Source: Allacma fusca
Lineage: Eukaryota > Arthropoda > Collembola > Symphypleona > Sminthuridae
Direction: 5' to 3'
Assembly: GCA_947179485.1 (NCBI GenBank)
Contig: OX359250.1
Span: 25,058,654-25,122,653 of the forward strand
DNA: 64,000 nt
Part shown: piece after piece, positions 19,056 to 28,898 of the stretch
How positions within the stretch are numbered: the first letter of the stretch is position 1
How the letters are laid out: every line of letters starts with the position of its first letter
Program-made: the position numbers and the translations under genes
Notes under the pieces: model-generated
The model's database searches: none
Seen by the model: only the letters and a program-made list of their open reading frames with translations
What the model was told of the DNA's origin: nothing

Positions 19056-21005
19056 ATGGTTACGACCACTTCACAGTATCTTCATTGGATTACACTATTG
19101 TACATTCGTTTGCCCAAACTTTGTAGTTATAACGAAGGACTGTCCATAGGCTATCCTGCTTACTTTTCCAGTGAAGACAGTATAGGATCAGTTAATGGAA
19201 ACTATCAAAGGGATTATTTGGCACAAGCAAACACAGGAGTTGAAAGTAAGCATGATATTTTTTATAACTTTTCTAATGGATTTCTAATAAGATGGCAGTT
19301 TCCATCTTATTGACTATATATATTATAGACTGGTCTCATATTATGTTCCTTACGGAAATTTATTCAATTGATGTAATCAATTTATGAGTACTAATTTATT
19401 AATTTCAGAGTGTTTTGATTCTACGGAGACTCTTAAAAACACGTTGGCTCCAAACTGCATCGTCTACAAGTCTTCAGACGTCCACGACGCGACGGAAGCG
19501 GGAAATACACGGTTAGGATGGTTAAGTGTCGCATTCGCTATTCCGGACGGAGTTACAACGTTCGTTGTACAAGCTGTTGGTCGAAAACTAAGCGATGAGT
19601 TTGCACCCGGAGAAATGCTCACAACACGATTCACCACTGGTTGTACGGAAAATTTAGGGGGTGCGGGTCATTCCTTCCCAAAAGCACATTTGTCTCCGTG
19701 TTATTTTGCACCGCAACCTTCTCCAACGGTTCCAATTGCTGTAACTTATTTGGGGTCAGGAGACCCTATAAAAAGCTTCCGAATTACGTATCGAATAGAT
19801 TTTCCCGAGTGTTCAGCGGTTAACGAAAATGAGGCATTAGAGCTTCGATTCATTGCAAACAGAGAACGTCACGGCTACCCCGGTGATTGCGATTACCATC
19901 CCAAGATGTTCACCAGACCACAAAATATGACTTTCGTACGAGACATCACTTATGGAGGATATGATCCTGAACCACCAAGAGAGTCACAAAATGTTAGTTG
20001 CAACACACATATAAGTTCCTCAAAACGATGGGTACTAGGATACCACCCAAATACGTTGAATGACGGCACTACCCATCCGGAGCATAAAGATGCTCCTTTT
20101 CATTACGCTGGGTTGTGCTATAATGCCGGTCGCAGTCGTGCTTTTTCAGGACGCTGTAAATTATCTCACAGGAAAGCAGAAGTATCGCCAGATATACCAT
20201 ATACATGTCACACTGGAGCCATCCGGAATGATGAAATTGAGTATATCCCCGAAAATCCTGCTGGTGGAAGTTGCGGTGAATGTGAAGCTTTCAGAAACAC
20301 AACAAGAGAATATGGCATGGCTTGTGGCAGTGCCCTTGGTCAACATATATGGGGTCTTCCATCCACTCATGGGATTGCTATGGCGTAGACTGCTATGGCC
20401 ATCATACCCCTCTCCACACTTTTGTCCCGATACTACAAAGAAAATTTCAGGAAGCATCGATACGTGAATGTCCATGTATGGCATGGAGTCCACGCTGCAG
20501 CTGCTTTCACAGGATTCGCCGGCCTTTTGAGTGGTTGGGTCGCTGCGTTCGTGGGTCGTCTTTATTTTGGGTTTAGCAAGAACGGGATGGGCTACTTACA
20601 CCGGATCTTCGGTTACGTGTCCATTCTTTCATTCCTGATGGCCTTTTTGGAAGTTCCGTCAGATTATTCGAAAGGCGGATGCGCCTTCTTACAATTTTCT
20701 TCCATTTCGTGGCCGGATCTGTAACAAGAATCTGTTGGACCATCTGCCTTTTGACATCTCTCTACATTCCGGGATCGCCAGAAGCCACGAGTGACGTCCA
20801 GGTATCGGGATTCACCATAGAACCAGCCGTTGCAATTATCATTCCATGGATCATTGTACACGTGGCCGTACACATGTTTCTCGTGGTGAATTTAAAATCA
20901 ACCGACAAAAAGTCCAGGTTTCCTACTGTAAGAATCTACGCGATTGCCGTCCGTATTTCAATTATTAGGCCTGACGATAAAACCGATTTTCCTGGTGTAG
21001 GTTGA
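19056..21005 (+). pseudogene. Cytochrome b561-family membrane protein, copy 3 (near-complete, two lesions)
   Basis: Exon 1 is 19056-19245 and starts with a signal-peptide-like MVTTTSQYLHWITLLYIRLP. Exon 2 begins at 19409 after TTTCAG and joins in phase to read KCFDSTETLKN. A ~300-residue Cys-containing extracellular part follows (conserved TYGGYDPEPPRE and EYIPENPAGGSCGEC). I could not assign it to DOMON, Reeler or another named domain. The C-terminal part is a cytochrome b561 core. Its haem-ligand candidates are THGIAMA (20366 on), VHVWHGVH, GYLHRIFG and, in another frame, FFHFVAG. Such proteins pass electrons across membranes using ascorbate-type donors. Two lesions break the frame. A TAG at 20386-20388 replaces the tryptophan that copy 2 keeps as TGG. 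A frame change is needed near 20665-20680 between the third and fourth haem histidines, the same site as in copy 2. It is probably a pseudogene unless the lesions are sequencing errors. Confidence 0.72.
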
Positions 21006-22257
21006 AAGAAAATTGCGCTTCTTGTGCACATGGTTATGGGAATATTATGTGCCTTGTTGCTGTCAGTTTTAATGTGCTTAACAAGCACCGAAGGGCTGTT
21101 CTTTGGTCGCATGTGATACACTCACAAAGATTCTGTAAAGTTGAACGTGTTAATGAAGGACGTATTTTATGATTCAAAAGTAAATTACAACAGATAAGAA
21201 GTGTAATTACTTTTGGTTCACAAATTTAATGTTATAATAAATATTCTTAGATTATTTTAGAACATCCGCTGTTTCCGCTCTCATTTCATCTATTTCTTTC
21301 ATTGCATGACTGGTTTTGACGTGACTGCGGATGAAAATCCAATACAGTGATCCAATGATTCTGCCTATCCGATATCCTATCTACTTACAAAATTTCCTCG
21401 CCTAAATATAGGTCTATTTTACAACCGTCTGTTTTTTGTATCCTACGCCTACAACTGAAAAATAATTTTATACGTTAGGGATAAGGAAACTTTTTAAACA
21501 TTTGGAATAAATTAAGAATTATGGTGAAACTATGAGTTAGCGATAGGGGAATTTATGTGTTAGGGATAGCGAAATGATCGGATGGTTGGTGTGCACAGCG
21601 CGATAAAAGAGGAAGCTCCCTGGTTTTCCTACATAGGCAAACGGACAACTATATTGCGTGCACGCTTGTAAGATTGTCAGATTCTGTCTTGTGGGACTTG
21701 TTGAAAATATCGTCTTGGTTTTTCTAAAATCAAAGTTAAGGACGGGAAGGGACGGTGGTACACAAAAAGGATTTCGGATGCTGAACATTTTATTGAAGGA
21801 AGCTTTTGATAACGACTGAAAAATACATTGCAAACAAATAAAAAATGTTATTAGTTTTTGTCTAGGAATTGCATGCTAATAAATATTTATTGCTGCACTT
21901 AAAACATTTCCTGATCTTCATTTCACCTCATCTAAATCTGTCATAAATTGTTTTTACGTTCCTACTGACGAAAATTCAATTCAGATTCTTCCGGTTATAG
22001 GCTCACCGCCACAACGGCTTCCTGGCCAAATGCCCCCTACTGCCTCAAAGACCTTCTGCACCCTAAGTTTTAATTTGCAATGAGACGAGTAAATATAAAT
22101 ATAATCCTTAGCGTGAAAGGCTGAGTTGGTTATGATGAGAAATCATGATTATAAAATGACATTTTTACTCCAAAATGCACTCCGGAAATCAGAAGTCAGG
22201 AACTGGGTGCTTTAATTTTTTTACAAATTTCATATTACTGGCAACTACAAAAATCAT
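21006..22257. other. 3' flank of copy 3 and spacer before MRPL49
   Basis: Bases 21100-21210 (CACAAAGATTCTGTAAAGTTG, TTACAACAGATAAGAAG) are the inverted counterpart of 14600-14720, so copies 2 and 3 share their 3' flank as well. The rest has no supported feature; the minus-strand open frame at 21537-21833 lacks recognisable domains. Confidence 0.5.
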
Positions 22258-22263
22258 TTTATT
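22258..22263 (-). terminator. Polyadenylation signal AATAAA for MRPL49
   Basis: TTTATT on the plus strand is AATAAA on the minus strand. It lies about 37 bases past the MRPL49 stop codon, a normal distance for a short 3' untranslated region. Confidence 0.6.
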
Positions 22264-22299
22264 AACGATTCAATTCTTAGTATTTAAATTACAAGATTT

Positions 22300-25200
22300 T
22301 CAGAATCCTTTATCCAACAACCATTGCTTGATCATGGGTTCGTGATCCCCCCGGACCTGTACATACCTCCCGACTTCGTTCGCATGCGTGATGATGGGCT
22401 GTTTGGGAAAGTTCTTTTTTAAGTATTGACCTAACTCCTTTTCGAGTATCTATTTTAAAATCAATATCCCTCAATCAGAATCCGTTAAACACTTACGAAA
22501 CCAAATTCTTAATCCCATTTTCCCATTACATTTTGTAATACATTTTATTTAATTTCTTACCCAAACATTTCCCTCAACATATCGTACCCGCGTTGTCTGA
22601 AACATCCCTCTATTGAAGCTTCGGTAGTAGACTGGTAACATTCCATTCTTAGTTCTCCGGATGTAGTACGGTAGCTTTGAATATTCTTCCGGATTTGGTG
22701 TCTTCCAGCCCGAAGGGTATACAACACCAGGATCCGATGGAGTTTCAGGGACTAACTTCGGAGGTAAAAGCTTTTCTACGAATTTCCACTCCACATAAGA
22801 TTTCTCCACCTCCGTGTATTGTTCCGCCGGACCTTCCACACTGGATTTGTAGTACCCTTTATGTCTTCTCGAGACAACCTGCTAACATAAATAATGAAAT
22901 TACAAGTAGATTCCTTCTTACAATTTGCCCAGACTTAATAACACCTCAGTTTATCTCTTTGATTATCCCATAATTATTACAATTATTTCATAAAGCAACA
23001 CTTTCCCATTAAATAGTTTGATAAGCTTGCAACACAGCATTATATGGGTTTCAATAATATGCGGGGCGCTAGGTGAAGTACGGGTAGGGAAGACTGTATT
23101 TAATCAGAGATGATTATTCACAAACAAGTTAAAACACGGAGTATCAACTTTATTATACTTTGTAAACTAAATTAAATTGGATCATTTTGGTCCCATTAAT
23201 TTGAGCAGATAGCGAGCTCAGGAGACTTCACGAAACAGTCGGAGGGATGGAACTCACTAGTGTGCCGCAGGAAGATGGTTAAATAATTACTCAGTTTCTA
23301 ATTCTTATTCAGTAAAATATCTCGGAAATATTTGTGGTCACATTCTTATACCTTAGTGATTTTATGGCCATCGCACGCAGGATAAGTGTAGCACTCGCAC
23401 TTTGGTAGTATAAGAATATGTACAAAATATTTTCAAGACATTTTATCTAATAAGAATTAGAAACTTATTAATTGTTTACCCACCTTCACCTTAATATGGT
23501 TTACAAAATACTGTGGATTATCGAGTCCAGATAACTTGCTGTTCTTGGTTTGTATAAACTAATAAAACTTGGTGTACTTGTTAAGCTCGATACGATAACT
23601 CAGAACCTTATGCCCGCGAGGCTTACAGTTTCCCAGAAATGAAATGACAAAGACCAATTCCAAAACTGACTACGTATTACAAGCATAATTTTACCTCGTG
23701 TAATTTCGTCCCAACAATTACTTTCGCAGTGACTAAGGAACACATGTAATTGTGTATGCTGTGCTACTGTCAAAGGCAAAAGACTGATTAATTGGCATTA
23801 ATGACAATTTCAAAAAATTTAATACACTTGACTATTATTGTCGCTCAGGTTAGGTTCAAGAGGATTCGAAGTCCCCTCAAACCACCCCTGTAAATCATCT
23901 CTAATCGACATGAATTCCATTAACGGCTCTTACATATTAAATTAAAAGAATCATCTACTCCAATTTAAACTTAAAAGTCTTTCAGAGTCGTAAATACAGT
24001 CCTGAATTTGCCATTATATCCAAATCAAGTGTATAGTGTAAACTACTTGCCCTTGGCTCATGCTGCATGACATATCGTCGACGAAGAGATTAAATGATCT
24101 AGGTGCATTTTCGATTAGTATCAAAATGATCTACATCACTTCGCCTCAAGGCAGAATGATCTAGATATATCTATATAGGTCTCGTTAAAAGTAAAATGAA
24201 CTACATACAGTTTTCTCTAAAAGCAAAATGAACTACACAGTTTTCTCTAAAAGCAAAATGATCTACATACGGCAATCCAACTTAAGCTCGAAAATGAATT
24301 TATAAGTCCAGTTTAACCCTGCAATTTGAGTCCACCCTCGAACAATGTATTCATGCTCGGGTATAAACTCAAGTGTAACTTAAGTGCAGCTTGAATTTCC
24401 AGTTTGAACTTTCGTGTGACTCGAAACTTGAGTGCAATTATTTCAAAATCGAGTTTGTACTCAAATATTTTTAAAACTTGAACTCCAGCGAAACTTGAAA
24501 TTCGACGTTGCTCTCAAGTTTAAATTAAGTACCAATTGAAATATGAATTTGAACTCAAGTATCATATCAAATTCAAGTCAGAATTTCAGTGACATGAGAC
24601 TCCCGTGGGATTTGAAATTTGTATTTAACTTGAACTTGTAATTTGTACTTAACTTTAGTGCAACTTGAAAATCGAGCTTAAATTGCCGTGTAACATATAA
24701 CACTCGAGTGCAACTTGACACCCAAGCTTCAACTCAAGTATAGCTTGAAAATGTTATTCTATAACCCACTTGAAATTTCAATTTGAACTTCACTGTGACT
24801 TTCAACTCGAGTTTGAACTCAAGTATAGCTTAAGTGTAACTTTCAATTTCGATTTGAACTCGAGTGTAACTTCAAAATTCACTTTGAACTCGATGGAAAC
24901 TTGAACTTTGATTTGTACTTAAATGAAACTTGAGTACATACGTTTATTGTAAATTATATCTAGATCATTTTGCTTTAAGGAAGAATTGTATCCAGAACCT
25001 TTTGCTTTTAGGAAGAATTGTATCCAGAACCTTTTACTTTTAGGAAGAATTGTATCTAGAACATTTTGCTTTTAGGAAGAATTGTATCTAGAACATTTTC
25101 CTTTTAGGAAGAACTGCGTCTAGAACATTTTACTTTTAAAATTTCATGCACTTAGTTCGTTTTGCTTGTAAAGAAAATGCATGTAGATCATTTTGATACT

Positions 25201-25673
25201 AATACAAAACACACCTACATAATTTTGCCTCTTCACGGTCGACACACGATCATTGACCTCTCATGTCCTGGCAACTACAAGTTTCCTAATTCAAATTCTT
25301 TCAAACGTCGTTCCCAGCGTACGCCATTTATCCATTGTCTACCAAGTTTTATAAAGATCTGAGAATAGTTCGTTATCCGGACTTATCCCCAAAATTTTTC
25401 TGATCTCTTCCCAGCAGCGGCTACAACTCCTGCATTTAACTTAGAAACATCTTAAAATAATGGAATAAAAACACAACAAGTAAAACACCTTCACAAATTT
25501 CATGATTAATAATTTATAATTATTTATGGATTAACTACTCTGCATGCATAAATTATTAACAAACAGGTAAATGCCTTGGGACTTACAGGAGCAATAATTG
25601 ATTCAGCACCAGCATTTCTAAAAGATCCCAACAACACTCTAGAGCTTGAGCGTAGCAAGCTCAGTGAATTCAT
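22300..25673 (-). CDS. MRPL49: Mitochondrial large ribosomal subunit protein mL49 (MRPL49), three exons
   Basis: Exons on the minus strand are 25673-25587, 22878-22561 and 22449-22300, with introns in phase 0 and GTAAG donors. They give a 184-residue protein, about the usual length. Exon 1 is a Ser/Leu/Arg-rich mitochondrial targeting peptide starting MNSLSLLRSSSRVLL. Exon 2 carries VEWKFVEKLLPP, YPSGWKTPNPEEY, LPYYIRRTKNGMLPVY and the strongly conserved VRYVEGNVW. Exon 3 gives ILEKELGQYLKK, PIITHANEVGRYVQVRGD and the family ending WLLDKGF. The product is a structural component of the mitochondrial 39S ribosomal subunit, imported into the matrix. The exon 2 acceptor CAG (22881-22879) was chosen because it gives VVSRRHKGYY in frame. 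No disruption is visible, so this is a working housekeeping gene next to a transposon-rich block. Its 2.7 kb first intron holds two mobile elements. Confidence 0.93.
23284..23473. mobile_element. Foldback MITE in MRPL49 intron 1
   Basis: The left arm (23284-23354, containing CAGTTTCTAATTCTTATT) is mirrored by the right arm (23401-23473, containing AATAAGAATTAGAAACTT). Similarity continues through AAAATATYT and ATTCTTATAC over about 70 bases with a ~45-base loop. It has no coding capacity. A target duplication could not be fixed. Confidence 0.7.
24071..25250. mobile_element. Inverted-repeat element with satellite-like core in MRPL49 intron 1
   Basis: The left end (ATCGTCGACGAAGAG, then TTAGTATCAAAATGATCTAC at 24114-24133) is mirrored at the right end (GTAGATCATTTTGATACTAA near 25183, then CTCTTCACGGTCGACACACG). 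Subterminal arms consist of tandem units, AAAAGCAAAATGATCTACATA on the left and TTTTAGGAAGAATTGTATCT on the right (five units, 24970-25110). These units are themselves related in inverted orientation. The core (about 24290-24940) is a degenerate ~28-bp tandem of AACTTGAAA and TTTGAACTCAAGT words. It has no gene and is probably a non-autonomous DNA element. Its terminal motif reappears in the 27127-27240 hairpin. Confidence 0.7.
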
Positions 25674-26547
25674 TTTAATTTAAGTACCAAAACTAATACT
25701 AAATATTAGATTTTAATACTTAGCAATTTAAACACCCGGAATACAAATTCCTATAATTTTAAATATTTATTAGCGCACTATACACATTGCCTCACTTCAT
25801 AACGCTTCAGTGTTCAGTCCAAGTCCAGAGGTAAAACTGAACTGTGAAACACTTTCCCGCGTACTGAGTCTCCAGCGAGTCGCAGGAAATAGCACTACAG
25901 TGCAGCAAGGCTTCAGGAGTCTGGGTCTATAATATTTGTAATGGAACGCAAGTTATTTACAAAAATATCATTAACTGTCAACAGATGGCGGGCATAAATG
26001 CTTGAAATTAATTTACTAGAAATAAATATTGGCACATATGTAAACATCCTTGCATTTCCGCATTCATTTTTAGAGACGTTTTAAAGGAAATAATTGATAA
26101 AAAATTTAGGGAACCTTTAACCCACAAAAATATCTGTAAATGTAGTGTACTCAAATTTTGCTTGTGTCTGTAATATGACAAAATTGAAATGTCTTTGAGA
26201 GCTAAAATATGAGAAAAAAACTAAATGCAGAAAGATAGTGCTAAAATTAATAATAACAGTTGTAAAGACTGTAGACTGGATTTAAGGACAGGGTGACAGA
26301 ATATGGAGGGATGGGAATTAAAATTAGAATAAATTAAATGCCTGTTAATTATGGGATGCTATTTTGATCGTGAAATCTACGAACGCAGATCATTAGAATA
26401 CAGATACAAAATAGAGCTTTCGCAGGTACTTTGAACATATTATGGTGAAAGGGCAAATTTTGATGTTTTAAAGGTCACTTTTAATAAAACTTTTAAGGTA
26501 ATTTTTAAGAAGATATTAAGGAAATTTGTAAAAATTTTAATTAAATT
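25674..26547. other. Upstream region of MRPL49
   Basis: This is the 5' flank of MRPL49. No TATA box, second gene or clear promoter motif is recognised. Toward the right it becomes A+T-rich and merges into the 24-bp minisatellite. Confidence 0.45.
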
Positions 26548-27056
26548 TTGAAGGACATTTGGAAGAAGATTTTCAAGGAAACTTTGAAGTAGATTTTAAA
26601 GGAAATTTTGAAGTAGATTTTAAAGGACATTTGGAAGAAGATTTTCAAGGAAACTTTGAAGTAGATTTTAAAGGAAATTTTGAAGAAGATTTTAAAGGAA
26701 AATTGTAAGAAGATTTTAAAGGAAAATTGTAAGAAGATTTTTAAGGAAAATTTTAAGAAGATTTTTAAGGAAAATTGTAAGAAGATTTTTAAGGAAAATT
26801 TTAAGAAGATTTTTAAGGAAAATTTTAAGAAGATTTTTAAGGAAAATTTTAAGAAGATTTTTAAGGAAAATTTTAAGAAGATTTTTAAGGAAAATTTTAA
26901 GAAGATTTTTAAGGAAAATTTTAAGAAGATTTTTAAGGAAAATTTTAAGAAGATTTTTAAGGAAAATTTTAAGAAGATTTTTAAGGAAAATTTTAAGAAG
27001 ATTTTTAAGGAAAATTTTAAGAAGATTTTTAAGGAAAATTTTGAAGCAAATTTTTA
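26548..27056. repeat. 24-bp minisatellite (AAGAAGATTTTTAAGGAAAATTTT)n
   Basis: About 21 head-to-tail units of 24 bases run from about 26548 to 27056. The left third is more divergent (GAAGTAGATTTTAAAGGAAA, GGACATTTGGAAGAAGATTT). The central and right units are almost identical. Because the unit is a multiple of three, the array is open on the plus strand and would encode repeated KKIFKENF. The frame has no upstream coding context and no ATG, so this is judged non-coding. The gradient of identity suggests recent expansion from the right. Confidence 0.9.
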
Positions 27057-27126
27057 GGGAAATTTATCTAAATGAGTTTTTCGTATTGATAGAAGCGAAG
27101 CTATAGAGGTGAGTTTGTGCTACCAC

Positions 27127-27240
27127 TACTAACTTTCCATGTATCGTGGTTAAAGAGGCAAAATGATCTAAGTGCTGTACAAATAAACATAGTATGTACA
27201 TCATTTTGCCTCTTCAACGACGACACATGGAAAGTTAGTA
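27127..27240. mobile_element. 114-bp near-perfect hairpin MITE
   Basis: TACTAACTTTCCATG at the left is exactly mirrored by CATGGAAAGTTAGTA at the right. The arms continue as TCGTGGTTAAAGAGGCAAAA against TTTTGCCTCTTCAACGACGA with few mismatches. The terminal motif (ATGTRTCGT..GAAGAGGCAAAATGAT) is shared with the ends of the 24071-25250 element. The hairpin is therefore probably a deletion derivative or short relative of that family. Confidence 0.75.
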
Positions 27241-28898
27241 AAAGTTTTGGGCATCAGAATTTTGAGTGAAATCCTTAGATGAGGAGTATTTCTTAAGTTT
27301 TGTTTTTTTTTCTAAAATGTGTCGATAAAATTGAGAGTTAAAAATGTTTAGTTAGGAGCGGTAAAAAGTTGTGAATGTAAATTCAACGGAAGTTTAAAGT
27401 TATGAGTTAATAATGGTGAGAGTGTGGGAATGCCTAGGGCTGGGAGACTACATTGGGCTCCGAGACAGGAAAAAAGGAATGGTCCGAAAGTCTTGTCATT
27501 TATTGAAGGGAACGGTGTTAAAAGGTGCAAGGATCCGTAGGAAAATGATTTGTCATTTGTGATTTTTATATCTTGTGAATATTTTTTATTCTCTCTGACC
27601 TTTCCTTTCACATGGATGAATTTTCATTTGACAACCACCCACACCAAGATGGGGAGAGCCAATGAAGACAAAGTAACCTCCTTCGGAGTAACGCATGTTC
27701 ACAGGGAAGAAAATTTTAACGGGGCTTTTCGGGCTGGAAAATTTTCAGAGTTGTGGAGGTGAAACGAGGACGAGGACGGATTGATCGATAGAACTAGGGA
27801 TTTCCTTACTTGTCTTGGCTCCTTCATTATTTTTAACCAAGCGTGCACAGGCCAAGAGAAAGAAAGGAGATAGGTCTGTGGTTGTAGCCTAAGCTCTCTA
27901 CGTGTGTATACACACCTTCTCTGATGGACACAAGTTCACGATTTCCTTCACACAATCTTTGCCTGTGGATATCTCCTTGGTGCTCACAACGCTCTGGAAC
28001 GTGCTACCACACTAGAGTTACCTTACATGGGAGAAAGTACACACACGTTGAGGTGAAAATTATTGTGAAGGGAAAATACTACTTGTAATGTATTAATAAT
28101 CTAAATATAAATTTAAATAAATGGTTGCACCTCAGTTGATTTGAGCATTTGGGAAACATGTTTTGCTGGCAAATACATAAGTGATTTTAGGGAGAAATAA
28201 AAAAAAAAAGAATATTTATCAAGAGGAGGCACACCACACCGAGAGTAAAGAAAAGTTCTCATCGAGTGAAACTGTTTTAAATATATAAAAAAAAAAGAAT
28301 TTCTACATTTTACAACTTACTGTGTTTCTTCCCTAAATTCAAAATTCATCTCCTCACATCATATCTCTAAACTAGCTCAATGTGGATTTCTATTCGTAAA
28401 CGTTACAAAAAGTGTCCATGTTTGGCCTGAAATTCAAAACGAGGAATACTCCATCCCAGAAAACCTCTTTGCGGTGGGGTGACTACTGCGCTTAAATAAA
28501 TCCTGAGTAAAACGCTTAAGTTTGTTGGATTACTAAGTTGCAAAAAATATAAAATAATTTTACAAAGTATACCTAAAATTATACATATACATATTTAAAA
28601 AAAACGAGTATAAGACAAATTATTTTTCAAAAATTAAAATATATTAATTATTACCATACTGGGAGAAGAAAAAAAAAGAATATATTCAATTTATATTATA
28701 ATTAAACTTACATATATAATTAATTATATAAACAAATAGATTATATATTATAACGAGGAAACTATATAGCCAGCTAAGTCTCTCAACAAACTAGTCAAAC
28801 TAAGTCAGTAGAGTTTAAGAAGACACAAATTAATTACAAAATTAACTCCAAAGACAAGACAAGGAAGAGGGAAGGGTAGGAAAAAAAATCATCTCAAA
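27241..28898. promoter_or_regulatory. 5' flanking region of the choline transporter gene
   Basis: No coding region is supported. The last 300 bases before the start codon are very AT-rich, with ATATAATTAATTATATA-like words. They then become AAGACACAAATTAATTAC and purine-rich just before the ATG. An untranslated leader probably begins in this stretch, but neither a TATA box nor an initiator can be fixed, and upstream non-coding exons cannot be excluded. Confidence 0.35.

Noticed and set aside
26680-27057. Open frame of repeated KKIFKENF
   Set aside because: It follows from a 24-bp tandem repeat whose length is a multiple of three. It has no ATG, no upstream exon and no flanking coding signal.
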